NCBI GenBank assembly: GCA_964484385.1
Contig: CAZAFV010000020.1
Span: 1-48,982, forward strand
Direction: 5' to 3'
Source of the DNA: Poriferisodalis sp964484385
GTDB lineage: Bacteria; Actinomycetota; Acidimicrobiia; Acidimicrobiales; Poriferisodalaceae
DNA: 48,982 bases
The first letter of the stretch is position 1. Each line of letters begins with the position of its first letter. This document shows, one piece after another, positions 18,276-26,375 of this stretch. The notes below the pieces were generated by a model that saw only the letters and a list, made by a program, of their open reading frames with translations, had not been told where the DNA came from and made no database searches. Position numbers and translations under genes: made by a program.

Positions 18276-19721
18276 ATGACACGCACATCCGACATCACGG
18301 CCGCCGCAGAGATAACAGCGGAGCCGCTCGTAGATCTCGATGTCGTCGATGCGACCTTGCGTGCAGCGCTGGACGCAGGCGGCGAGTGGGCAGAGCTGTT
18401 CGCCGAAGACCGCGAATCGGCCAGCGTGGTCTTTGACGAGGGCCGGGTGGAGGAGATGAACTCGGGCCGCGACCGCGGTGTGGGCATCCGGGTCACTGCC
18501 GGTGAGGTCACGGGTTATGCCCACACGTCCGATCTGAGCGCTCAAGGGCTGGCGGAGGCCGCTCGTACGGCTGCTGCGGTGGCGACCCGGCAGCCTCACG
18601 GGGGGACTGTCGACATGCGGTCGCTCGGGGGGAATGCTCTCGCTGAACCACGGGTTGCTGTGCTGCCGGCCTCCATCGGCGCCGAACGCAAGGTGGCGCT
18701 GTTGCGCGCAGCTGATGATGCCGCCCGCTCCACTCACGAGGCCGTCACCCAGGTGACTGCCCGCTATGGCGAGAGCCGCCGCCGGATCATGGTGGCCAAC
18801 ACCCATGGCGTCTGCGCGGCCGATGACCAAGTGCGGACATTGTTCTCGGTGGGATGCGTCGCGAGTGGCGACGGCGGCTTGCAGACCGGCCGCGAGACCG
18901 TCGGCTACACGGTGGGCTGGGAGCTGTTCGACGACCACGATCCTGCTGAGCTCGCCGAGCGAGCTGCGCAGCGCGCCGTCACGAAGCTCGCGGCCCGTCC
19001 CGCGCCGAGCGGCGAGGTGCCCGTGGTGATCGCCCGCGGTGGGGGCGGGGTCCTGTTCCATGAGGCATGCGGGCATGGGCTCGAAGCCGATCTGGTGCGC
19101 AAGGGCGCGTCGGTGTTCGCCGGCCGGGTTGGCTCGCAGGTGGCGGCCAGCGGCGTGACGCTGGTCGATGACGGCACGATGGGACCCGAGTGGGGCGCGC
19201 TGGCCATTGACGACGAGGGCCACCCCACCCAGCGCAACGAATTGATCAGCGACGGCATCCTCACCGACTACATGTGGGATTGGCTGCGCAGCCGCGATGA
19301 AGGCCGGGTGCCGTCGGGCAATGGTCGGCGTCAGAGTTACACGCATCTGCCGATGGTCAGGATGACCAACACATTCGTCACCAACGGTGACATCGATCCG
19401 GCCGACATCATCGCTGACACGCCCTGGGGCGTGTATGTGGCGCATCTCGGCGGCGGTCAGGTCAACACTGCCACCGGCGACTTCGTGTTCGGCATGACCG
19501 AGTCGTACCTCATTGAGGACGGCGTGATCACCGAACCGCTGCGAGAGGGCAACCTCATCGGCAACGGCCCCCAAGTACTGCTCGACATCGATGCCCTCGG
19601 GAATGACTTCGCCATGGGGAGTCCTGGCACGTGCGGCAAGGACGGCCAAGGCGTGCCTGTCGGCGACGGCCAGCCCACGCTGCGCGTGCGAGCGCTGACG
19701 GTCGGGGGGACCGCCGCGTGA
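18276..19721 (+). CDS. tldD: TldD family metalloprotease
   Basis: Catalytic half of the TldD/TldE heterodimeric peptidase, which trims unfolded or leader-type peptides and is used in maturation of some modified peptides and in antitoxin turnover. From ATG 18276 it is 481 residues. The zinc site HEACGHGLE (His262, Glu263, His267) is intact, and a conserved late Cys in SPGTCGKDGQGVPVGDGQP is the expected third ligand. The stop codon TGA overlaps the first unit of a 24-bp tandem repeat that separates it from tldE. A GTG at 18222 would extend it by 18 residues without family support. Confidence 0.93.
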   Translation: MTRTSDITAAAEITAEPLVDLDVVDATLRAALDAGGEWAELFAEDRESASVVFDEGRVEEMNSGRDRGVGIRVTAGEVTGYAHTSDLSAQGLAEAARTAAAVATRQPHGGTVDMRSLGGNALAEPRVAVLPASIGAERKVALLRAADDAARSTHEAVTQVTARYGESRRRIMVANTHGVCAADDQVRTLFSVGCVASGDGGLQTGRETVGYTVGWELFDDHDPAELAERAAQRAVTKLAARPAPSGEVPVVIARGGGGVLFHEACGHGLEADLVRKGASVFAGRVGSQVAASGVTLVDDGTMGPEWGALAIDDEGHPTQRNELISDGILTDYMWDWLRSRDEGRVPSGNGRRQSYTHLPMVRMTNTFVTNGDIDPADIIADTPWGVYVAHLGGGQVNTATGDFVFGMTESYLIEDGVITEPLREGNLIGNGPQVLLDIDALGNDFAMGSPGTCGKDGQGVPVGDGQPTLRVRALTVGGTAA

Positions 19722-19789
19722 GCGGCGGGGTGCGGCTGCGCGTGAGCGGCGGGGTGCGGCTGCGCGTGAGCGGCGGGGTGTGATCGCGC
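19718..19789. repeat. 24-bp tandem repeat x 3 between tldD and tldE
   Basis: Three 24-bp units: 19718-19741, 19742-19765 and 19766-19789. The first two are identical. The third differs near its end (TGATCG in place of CGGCTG). Each unit starts with GTGA, and tldE itself starts with GTGA right after the third unit. Because 24 is a multiple of three, every GTG is in frame with tldE. The altered third unit introduces a TGA that closes the upstream reading. The array contains the tldD stop codon and fills the whole gap between the two genes. Confidence 0.92.
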
Positions 19790-21094
19790 GTGAACGGACG
19801 GCGCCAGTTCGACACTGACGAGTTGGCCCAGCTCGCGCAGCAGGTGTGCGAGCAGGCCCAAGGGACGGAGCAGATCGAGGTCTGCGTATCGACGGGGCGC
19901 TCAACCACGGTGCGCGCGTACAACGGGGATGTCGAGTCGCTGCGCTCGGGCCACAGCGCGGCAATCGGCGTGCGCGTCATCACCGACGGTCGCCAGGGCT
20001 TCGCATCGGCCGGCTCGCTGGACACCGACGTCATAGCCGACACGCTTGCAGCCGCCCGGCGCAATGTGATGTTCGGCGAGCCTGACCCCCACCAGGGGCT
20101 CGCGGAGCCCGACGATGTGGCCCCTCCTGGCTTGGACCTCTGCGACCCGGCAGTGCTCAGCGTGTCCGACGCCGACAAGATCGCAGCGGCCATCGACCTC
20201 GAACGCCGTTGCCTGGCAGCGGATCCCCGCATCTCGGGCGTGCGCGTCGCGGCCTGGAGCGACGGGTGGTCGCAGTCGGCGCTCGCGTCGAGCACCGGCA
20301 TCTGCGTGCAGTCCGAGCANNNNNNNNNNGACGCCGCATGGCGGCCCGATGAGCTAGACATCGACAGTGTGGTCACAGAGTCGACATCGCAGGCCACCGG
20401 TCAGCTCGGCGCGACGAAGCCGCCGAGCGAACGTGTCACCGTCGTGCTGGCCCCTCCGGTCGCTGCGGCGTTCATCGGCGTAGTCGCGAGCGTGCTCGCC
20501 GCTGACAGCGTGCTCAAAGGTCGCTCGCCGTTCGCTGATCGTGTCGGCGAGCAGATTGCCGACGAGCGACTGCATCTCGTCGACGACCCCACCGACCCGG
20601 CGACGCTCGGGGCCGCGAACTTCGACGGCGAGGGGCTTGCAGCACGCCGCAACGCGCTGATCTCAGCCGGTGTGCTGAGTGGATTCCTGCACAACGCGTA
20701 CACAGCACGTCGATCAGACACGGCGTCCACGGGCTCGGCAGTGCGCGGTACGCGGTCCATTCCTGGCGTCGGCACCCACGCACCAGTTGTCGCCACCGGC
20801 GACATCGCAGCTGGCGACCTGCACGCCTCGGTCGGAGACGGCGTGCTGGTGCGCGGCGTCAGCGGCCTGCACAGCGGCGTCAACCCCACCAGCGGAGACT
20901 TCTCGGTGGGAGCTTGGGGACACCGGATCGCGGGCGGTCAGCTCGCTGAACCGTTCCGTGAGGCGACGATCGCCTCCACCCTGCAACGGATGCTGCTCGG
21001 GATCTGCGGCATCGGCGCGACCGCCGAGCCACTTGCTGGGGGGATGTCAATGCCGCCGCTGGTTGTTGCCGACATAGCGCTCTCGGGGGTGTGA
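19790..21094 (+). CDS. tldE: TldE/PmbA family protein (interrupted by an assembly gap)
   Basis: Non-metal partner of TldD. It shares the fold but lacks the HExxxH zinc motif, as expected for TldE/PmbA. The start is GTG 19790, directly after the third 24-bp repeat. N-terminal TldD-like motifs are visible (VRAYNGDVESLRSGHSAAIGVRV), and the C-terminal part has LLGATKPPSERVTVVL-like and NPTSGDFSVGAWGHRIAGG segments. Ten N at 20320-20329 interrupt the codons near residue 178. Compared with relatives, roughly 20 residues of the middle domain seem to be missing there, so the true gap is probably longer than 10 bases. The frame downstream is nevertheless consistent, and the gene is likely intact in the organism. 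Confidence 0.9.
   Translation: MNGRRQFDTDELAQLAQQVCEQAQGTEQIEVCVSTGRSTTVRAYNGDVESLRSGHSAAIGVRVITDGRQGFASAGSLDTDVIADTLAAARRNVMFGEPDPHQGLAEPDDVAPPGLDLCDPAVLSVSDADKIAAAIDLERRCLAADPRISGVRVAAWSDGWSQSALASSTGICVQSEXXXXDAAWRPDELDIDSVVTESTSQATGQLGATKPPSERVTVVLAPPVAAAFIGVVASVLAADSVLKGRSPFADRVGEQIADERLHLVDDPTDPATLGAANFDGEGLAARRNALISAGVLSGFLHNAYTARRSDTASTGSAVRGTRSIPGVGTHAPVVATGDIAAGDLHASVGDGVLVRGVSGLHSGVNPTSGDFSVGAWGHRIAGGQLAEPFREATIASTLQRMLLGICGIGATAEPLAGGMSMPPLVVADIALSGV
20320..20329. other. Assembly gap (10 N) inside tldE
   Basis: A run of ten undetermined bases. The number is probably a placeholder. Sequence on both sides is in the same reading frame of tldE, so both flanks belong to one locus, but any statement about spacing across this point is unsafe. 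Confidence 0.97.
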
Positions 21095-21097
21095 GCG

Positions 21098-21823
21098 ATG
21101 CCGCGCCCGCCCGCACCAGCAGCCGTCGAACGGCATCCGCATCTGGCCGACAGCTGCCCGACGGGCTGGGTGCGTGTTGACTTCCACACTCACACCATGT
21201 GGTCGGGCGACTCCACGACGACACCCGAAGAGTTTGCGCAGTGCCTGTCCGAATGCGGCATCGACGTGGTGTGCATCACCGACCACAACGCTGTTCGAGG
21301 TGCCCAGCAGCTGCAGGGTGAGCTGGATGCCCGCGTCGTGGTCGGCGAGGAGATGAAGACCCACGCCGGGGAGATCATCGGGCTGTTCCTGACCGAACGG
21401 GTGCCGCAGGGCTTGGCACCGGTCGCGGCCGCACAGGCAGTGAAGTCCCAGGGCGGGCTCGTCTACATCCCGCATCCGTTCGACCCGCTCCGCAACAACC
21501 TGCGTCACGACGTGCTCGACGAGCTGGTCGGCGAAGGCCTGGTCGACGGCATCGAGGTGCTCAACGCAAAGACGAGCCTGTCCAGCCTCAACTCGCGGGC
21601 ATCTCGCTATGCCAGCGAGCACGATCTGGCGCCAGGTGCGGGCAGCGACGCTCATGTTGCCGAGGCGCTCGGGGGCGCATACCTGGAGATGCCCGACTTC
21701 CGCGACGACGATCCCGCCGGCTTTCTTGCATCGATGCGCCAGGGCTGGGCCGTCGGCCATCACTACGACCCACCCCGTCGCTGGAGGCCGCGCATCGTTC
21801 CTTCGGTGGGGAGCGACGACTAG
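21098..21823 (+). CDS. PHP-domain phosphoesterase-like protein
   Basis: 241-residue polymerase-and-histidinol-phosphatase (PHP) domain, a metal-dependent hydrolase fold. Four metal motifs are visible: DFHTHT, DHNAVRG, GEEMKTHAGEIIGL with a conserved Glu and His, and GSDAHV near the C-terminus, plus the HPFDP segment. This resembles the YciV/RnaAM and TrpH-like branch (nucleotide or phosphoesterase), but the substrate is unknown. It begins 3 bp after the tldE stop and is followed 8 bp later by uppP, so tldD, tldE, php and uppP form a likely transcription unit. Confidence 0.82.
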   Translation: MPRPPAPAAVERHPHLADSCPTGWVRVDFHTHTMWSGDSTTTPEEFAQCLSECGIDVVCITDHNAVRGAQQLQGELDARVVVGEEMKTHAGEIIGLFLTERVPQGLAPVAAAQAVKSQGGLVYIPHPFDPLRNNLRHDVLDELVGEGLVDGIEVLNAKTSLSSLNSRASRYASEHDLAPGAGSDAHVAEALGGAYLEMPDFRDDDPAGFLASMRQGWAVGHHYDPPRRWRPRIVPSVGSDD

Positions 21824-21831
21824 GGCCTGCA

Positions 21832-22692
21832 GTGCCGGACCCTGCCGTCGCGATCCTGCTTGGCCTGCTGCAGGGACTGACGGAGTTCTTCCCTGTCTCG
21901 TCGAGTGCCCATCTCGAAGTGGTGCCCTGGCTGGCCGGTTGGGATCTCTTCGACGGTGACAATGAGCTGGAAAACGCCTTCGATGTCGCCGTGCACGTCG
22001 GCACGCTGGCCGGAGCGGTGCTGTACCTGCGTGCCGACATCGCCCGTTATGCCGCGGCACTCTGGCGCGGCATCCGTGGACGCGCAGAGCGCGACACCCT
22101 GATTGCCGTGAGCTTGGCGCTGTCTGCGCTCCCCGCAGCCGCCGTCGGCGTCGCTTTGGAAGATCGCTTGCTCGACTTCGCCGAGCGGCCGTTGCTGATC
22201 GCGGTGCTGCTGGCCGGCTTCGGCTGGCTGCTGTGGCGGTCCGACATCGCGGCGCACGATCGGGGCGCGCAGCGAACTGAGGATTCTTACCGGGCGCGGG
22301 ACGCCCTCGGCATGGGCCTCGCGCAAGCCACAGCGCTGCTTCCCGGCGTCAGCCGATCGGGAGTGACCATCACGGCAGGGCGGTGGCTCGGCTTCGACCG
22401 AGCCGCAGCGGCGCGGTTGGCCTTCCTCATGAGCCTGCCGCTCATCGGGGGGGCGGGCGTGTATCGCTTCGCAACACTTGGTGATGCTGCCCCCACAGCC
22501 ACACAACTGCAGCTATTCATCGTGGGGGGCCTGGCCGCGGCGGTGTCGTCGTGGGCAGGCGTTGCTGCCATGGTGTGGCTGCTGGATCGGACCGGTCGCC
22601 GCCGGCAGCGCAGCCCGTTCGCGCTGTTCGCCGGCTACCGCCTGGCACTCGCAGCCGCCGTGGCCGTGGTGGCGATCAGCGGCCTGCGCTGA
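21832..22692 (+). CDS. uppP: Undecaprenyl-diphosphatase (BacA/UppP family)
   Basis: Membrane enzyme that dephosphorylates undecaprenyl diphosphate on the outer face of the membrane, recycling the lipid carrier for peptidoglycan and other envelope polymers. The GTG-started 286-residue protein has the two signatures of the family: the Glu-rich GLLQGLTEFFPVSSSAH near the N-terminus and PGVSRSGVTITAG in the second half. Eight or so hydrophobic helices are visible. The 3' end overlaps the convergent SAF-domain gene by 17 bp. Confidence 0.95.
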   Translation: MPDPAVAILLGLLQGLTEFFPVSSSAHLEVVPWLAGWDLFDGDNELENAFDVAVHVGTLAGAVLYLRADIARYAAALWRGIRGRAERDTLIAVSLALSALPAAAVGVALEDRLLDFAERPLLIAVLLAGFGWLLWRSDIAAHDRGAQRTEDSYRARDALGMGLAQATALLPGVSRSGVTITAGRWLGFDRAAAARLAFLMSLPLIGGAGVYRFATLGDAAPTATQLQLFIVGGLAAAVSSWAGVAAMVWLLDRTGRRRQRSPFALFAGYRLALAAAVAVVAISGLR

Positions 22693-23293
22693 GCACCACG
22701 GGCACCACGACGCCCGTGGCGCTGGCCCGTGCCACCGCGTCGAGGTGGACCGGCTCAATCTCGACAAGCCATCGATCCCGGGACGCGGCGAGGACGAAGG
22801 CGGGCACGCGAGCGGCATCGGCATCGCCGGCGGAGGGATCGAACGGATCGATATCGGCGAACAGCATCAGCTCGACGGGGGTGCCGGGCTTCACATCGGG
22901 GGCATGGGGCACGATGCTGATGCCGATGCCCCGGCGTCCCGGGCTCACCCCTGATGCGGGGTGGAAATCGAGCTCGGTCAGCAAGGCGCCCTGTGGGACT
23001 GCCCGAGACAGCTCACCGAGGCCGAACGCACTGGTGAGCGCCCCGGCGGGCACGAGATGGGCTGGCACCTCGACGAGATCGATGTGCTCGGTCGGTGAGC
23101 TTCCCACTGCCAGCGAGGTTTGCGCGGCCAGCACTCGCACCGAGGTTCCCCAGGCGGCTGCCGCCGAACGCGCTCGGCCGGCCATTCCGGCTACCAGCAG
23201 GAGCGCCACGAGCGCGACCACACCGACCGCGGCCCAGTGCACCACGTTGGGGCGCCGCCGCCAGAGGTTGCTGAGCTGTGAGATAGACGCCAT
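22676..23293 (-). CDS. SAF-domain membrane-anchored protein (CpaB-like)
   Basis: 205-residue protein. One transmembrane helix follows a short basic N-terminus (about 16-36, VVHWAAVGVVALVALLLVAGMAG). A periplasmic SAF-like domain follows, with VRVLAAQTSLAVGSSPTEHIDLVEVPAHLVPAGALTS and the second strand VPQGALLTELDFHPASG. This is the layout of CpaB/RcpC of Flp pili and of small actinobacterial SAF proteins. There are no pilus genes nearby, so a stand-alone role is likely. The gene follows fmdB on the same strand by 67 bp and is convergent with uppP with overlapping ends. Confidence 0.72.
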   Translation of the reverse strand: MASISQLSNLWRRRPNVVHWAAVGVVALVALLLVAGMAGRARSAAAAWGTSVRVLAAQTSLAVGSSPTEHIDLVEVPAHLVPAGALTSAFGLGELSRAVPQGALLTELDFHPASGVSPGRRGIGISIVPHAPDVKPGTPVELMLFADIDPFDPSAGDADAARVPAFVLAASRDRWLVEIEPVHLDAVARASATGVVVPVVLSAGR

Positions 23294-23360
23294 GAGAGCC
23301 TCCGTCGCGAAGCCATCGCAGCGGCTGGGCCGCTGCGGGCTTGTCTCGATGCTGGAGGCG

Positions 23361-23738
23361 TCAGCCTGACGCCGAGGCGGCCCCCACGGCGGAGCTCGAC
23401 GTACCGTTTGACGAGCTGCTGTCCGAAGAGGCCGATTCCTTGCTTGTCGAATCGCTGGTTGTGCGTGAACTCGATGAGTCCGACGAGTCGTTGCCGGAAG
23501 CCTTCGACGTGCTTCGGCCCTCGGACCTGCTGTCGTTCCGGTAGAAGCCGCTGCCCTTGAAGCTGATCCCGACGTTGGAGAACACCTTCCGCACCTCACC
23601 GCCGCACTCCGGTGCCGACCCATTGAGCGCTGTGCCCTCTGCCGGCAGAGGGCACACGCTGATGGGATCGTCGGAGAAGCTCTGGTAACGCTCGAAGGTC
23701 TGGCCGCAGTCGGTACAGCGATACTCGTAGGTCGGCAT
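23361..23738 (-). CDS. FmdB/Ruc-type zinc-ribbon protein with Ser-rich tail
   Basis: 125-residue protein. It opens with the FmdB zinc ribbon MPTYEYRCTDCGQ (Cys8, Cys11). The second Cys pair, normally C-x2-C, is spread out here (Cys29 and Cys45), as if about 13 residues were inserted. The segment VRKVFSNVGISFKGSGFYRNDSR is the signature shared with mycobacterial Rv0991c (Ruc), a redox-regulated chaperone. The last about 55 residues are Ser/Thr/Asn-rich and probably disordered. The gene is divergent from the galU-like gene, the same arrangement as I recall around Rv0991c–galU–moeA1. A chaperone role is inferred from this similarity. Confidence 0.8.
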   Translation of the reverse strand: MPTYEYRCTDCGQTFERYQSFSDDPISVCPLPAEGTALNGSAPECGGEVRKVFSNVGISFKGSGFYRNDSRSEGRSTSKASGNDSSDSSSSRTTSDSTSKESASSDSSSSNGTSSSAVGAASASG

Positions 23739-23885
23739 GAAGTCCCGCCCGGTGTCCCTCGGGGCCAGTCGCTCTGGTCACCCGCAGTGCCCGAGCCGCC
23801 GAGCAGTGTAGCCCTGGGCCGCAGGGGACAGCCTCGAATTCCCGACCGCAGTCGTTCGTCCAGCCAGCCTCTAGGTTCTGGCACC

Positions 23886-25037
23886 GTGCTCGCCTCGGCA
23901 TTGGCAGACCGGTACGGCATCGACATCGCGGCGGCCCAGACGCTCGTGGCATACGGCTTCGATCCCGAGACATTCGACGGCCTGCGCCGCCGGCTGACTA
24001 CCGGACGGCCTTCAGCACCGCGCAGCACAGACGCCAACTGGGTGCGCGGGAGCATCGAGGCCCCGCGACGCGACGACTTGGTGCCGCTCCCGCCGCCGGG
24101 CTCCGCTGAACGCGAGCAGCTCAACCGTGCCGGTCGTGACGCGATCGCCGGCGGGCAGGTGGGCGTCCTGCTGCTGGCCGGAGGCATGGCCACTCGCTTC
24201 GGGGGCGGCGTGAAAGCGCTGGCCGAAGCACTCCCGGGCCTGACGTTCGCAGCCGCCAAGCTGGCCAACCTGCATCGCGTCACCGGTGAGCTGGGTTGCG
24301 TCGTTCCCCTATGGCTGATGACCAGCTTCCAATCTGACGGCGTGCTGCGCGACTGGGCGGCTGCGGTGGCGACGCCCGACGTTCCCATCGGCATCGCCGC
24401 GCAGGGCGTCTCGATGCGCCTCACACCCAGCGGCGACGTGTTCCGCCACGCCGACGGTGCCATCTCGCTGCACGCACCAGGGCATGGCGACGCGCCGTGG
24501 GCATTGCAGCGGAGTGGCCTGCTGGGCCGGTTCGCCGATAGCGGCGGACGCTGCCTCTTCGTCACCAACGTCGACAACGCCGCGGCAACACTGGACCCCG
24601 CGGTGATCGGAGCGCACCTTGCCCGGGCGAGACCGCTCACCTGCGAAGTCGTCGGAGGCGACGCTTCGGGAGGCTCTCCGTGGCGCGTCGACGGCCGGCT
24701 GCAGATCGTCGAGTCGTTTCGCCTGCCGCCTGGCGTCGACCCGCTGGCGCCTGGCGCGGTGAACACGAACTCTCTCGTTGCCGACGTCGAGGTGCTCGCA
24801 GCTGGCTGGCCGCTCACATGGTTCGAGGTGCACAAGCAGGTCGACGGCGTCGAGGTGGTGCAGTTCGAGCGGCTGATCGGCGAGTTGTCGGCATTCGTGG
24901 ACACGACGATGCTGCTCGTCGAGCGCGATGGGCCCGACGGCCGCTTCCAGCCCGTCAAAGATCCCGCAGAACTCGAGGCGCGCCGGCCCGAGATCGCTCG
25001 GATTCTCTCCGGACGAGGCATCGAGATCGCCGACTGA
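23886..25037 (+). CDS. galU: UDPGP-type UTP-sugar-1-phosphate uridylyltransferase
   Basis: Nucleotidyltransferase of the UDP-glucose/UDP-N-acetylhexosamine pyrophosphorylase superfamily, 383 residues from GTG 23886. The nucleotide-binding loop reads LLLAGGMATRFGGGVKAL. Later blocks typical of the family are IGIAAQGVSMRL, FVTNVDNAAATLDPAVIG, and a KQVDGVEVVQFERL segment that corresponds to the UDPGP/AGX pattern. UDP-glucose, or UDP-GlcNAc if it is AGX-like, would supply envelope polymers. I use galU by position in the conserved actinobacterial galU–moeA block, but this protein is of the longer UDPGP type and orthology is not proven. The frame is open upstream to 23787, but GTG 23886 matches the family's start. 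Confidence 0.65.
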   Translation: MLASALADRYGIDIAAAQTLVAYGFDPETFDGLRRRLTTGRPSAPRSTDANWVRGSIEAPRRDDLVPLPPPGSAEREQLNRAGRDAIAGGQVGVLLLAGGMATRFGGGVKALAEALPGLTFAAAKLANLHRVTGELGCVVPLWLMTSFQSDGVLRDWAAAVATPDVPIGIAAQGVSMRLTPSGDVFRHADGAISLHAPGHGDAPWALQRSGLLGRFADSGGRCLFVTNVDNAAATLDPAVIGAHLARARPLTCEVVGGDASGGSPWRVDGRLQIVESFRLPPGVDPLAPGAVNTNSLVADVEVLAAGWPLTWFEVHKQVDGVEVVQFERLIGELSAFVDTTMLLVERDGPDGRFQPVKDPAELEARRPEIARILSGRGIEIAD

Positions 25038-25081
25038 GGTACACCCGCTTCGAGATCGCTGTGCCCAGTACATTGCGTCCG

Positions 25082-26305
25082 ATGTTGCCCCTGGAAACCG
25101 TGCGCGAATTCGTGCTTGACCGATGCTCCGCTCGCGCGCCGTTATCGGTGCCGGTTGCCGACGCACTGGGCTTGGTGACAGCCAGCGAGATCATCTCGTC
25201 TGAAGCCATCCCGCAATTCGCCAACACGGCTATGGACGGATTCGCTGTCCGGTCTGCCGACGTGGTTGACGCACCGTGCGATCTGCGGGTTGTCGAGACG
25301 ATCGCTGCGGGTCACGCGCCGCAGGTGACAGTGGGGCCGGGCGAGGCCAGCCGCATCATGACAGGCGCGACGATCCCCCCTGGCGCTGATGCGGTGGTCA
25401 TGGTGGAACGGACCAGCATCGTGACCGGCGGGCCCGCCTCTGGAGACGGCGCGACGGAGATCGTGCGTGTCGAGGTGAGCGTTCCGCCGGGCAACCATGT
25501 GCGGCCGGTCGGCGACGACCTGCATGCCGGGACCCATGTGTTCGGCGTCGGAACGGAGCTCACCGCGGGACATCTCGGCGTGCTGTGCAGTCTCGGTCTG
25601 ACCGAGGTGGAGGTTTTCCCGCGGCTGCGGGTTGGCGTGCTGTCGACAGGCGATGAGCTCGTCGACGACGGCAGCCCGCTGCGGCCCGGTCAGATCCGCG
25701 ATTCGAATCGTCGAACCCTGCTGGCATTGGCGCACCGAGCCGATGTGGTCCCGGTCGACCTGGGACTGTCTCCCGACGACCCCGACGAGATCGAGACTGC
25801 GATCACTACAGGTGTCCAGACATGCGATGCGATCGTCACCTCCGGCGGCGTCAGCATGGGCGACTTCGACTACGTGAAGGCCGTGCTCGACCGCATCGGC
25901 GACATGCGCTGGATGCAGGTGGCCATCAAGCCCGCGAAACCGCTCGCGTTCGGCACCGTGGGCGATGTGCCGGTCTTCGGCCTGCCGGGAAATCCGGTCT
26001 CGTCCATGGTGTCGTTCGAACTCTTTGCCCGGCCGGGCCTGCGCTCGATGATGGGCCACCCCGATCCCGTCCGGCCGACGGTTGAGGCCACGGCTGCGGA
26101 AGATCTGCCTCGGCGCGCGGATGGCAAGACGCACTTCATGCGGGTGCTCGCGACACCCACTGACGGCGGTGTCGAAGTGCGCTCCGCCGGCGGGCAGGGC
26201 TCGCACATGCTGTGGGCGATGGCGAAGGCCAATGCGCTGGCGGTCGTGCCCGACGGCGATGGGGTGCGCGCCGGCGGCCCGGTTGACGTGCTGCTGCTCG
26301 ATTGA
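25082..26305 (+). CDS. moeA: Molybdopterin molybdotransferase MoeA / gephyrin-like Glp
   Basis: 407-residue gephyrin-like protein. In molybdenum cofactor synthesis MoeA inserts molybdate into adenylated molybdopterin. Visible motifs are QFANTAMDGFAV, GEASRIMTGATIPPGADAVV, VGVLSTGDEL, TSGGVSMGDFDYVK and GLPGNPVSSMVSFELF. ATG 25082 (MLPLETVR) fits the family start; GTG 25061 is a possible alternative. The gene sits between a galU-like gene and a SepX/GlpR-like membrane protein, an order in which actinobacterial MoeA paralogues (Glp) act in cell division. True Moco genes moaA and moaC lie directly downstream, so both roles are possible. The catalytic core motifs look intact. Confidence 0.92.
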   Translation: MLPLETVREFVLDRCSARAPLSVPVADALGLVTASEIISSEAIPQFANTAMDGFAVRSADVVDAPCDLRVVETIAAGHAPQVTVGPGEASRIMTGATIPPGADAVVMVERTSIVTGGPASGDGATEIVRVEVSVPPGNHVRPVGDDLHAGTHVFGVGTELTAGHLGVLCSLGLTEVEVFPRLRVGVLSTGDELVDDGSPLRPGQIRDSNRRTLLALAHRADVVPVDLGLSPDDPDEIETAITTGVQTCDAIVTSGGVSMGDFDYVKAVLDRIGDMRWMQVAIKPAKPLAFGTVGDVPVFGLPGNPVSSMVSFELFARPGLRSMMGHPDPVRPTVEATAAEDLPRRADGKTHFMRVLATPTDGGVEVRSAGGQGSHMLWAMAKANALAVVPDGDGVRAGGPVDVLLLD

Positions 26306-26375
26306 ACGGTCCCCGCCGCCCACGCCCAGAGCAGCCGAAGGATCAGCCCGCGCGCCGCTGGGTACGCTCAGGCCA

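Noticed and set aside
13746..19789. CRISPR-like arrays at the tandem repeats
   Set aside because: Units are directly adjacent without spacers, two or three copies only, and no cas genes.
24680..25081. N-terminal extension of MoeA by about 130 codons in an open frame
   Set aside because: It overlaps the galU-like gene in another frame and lacks MoeA-like sequence. The MoeA start fits ATG 25082.
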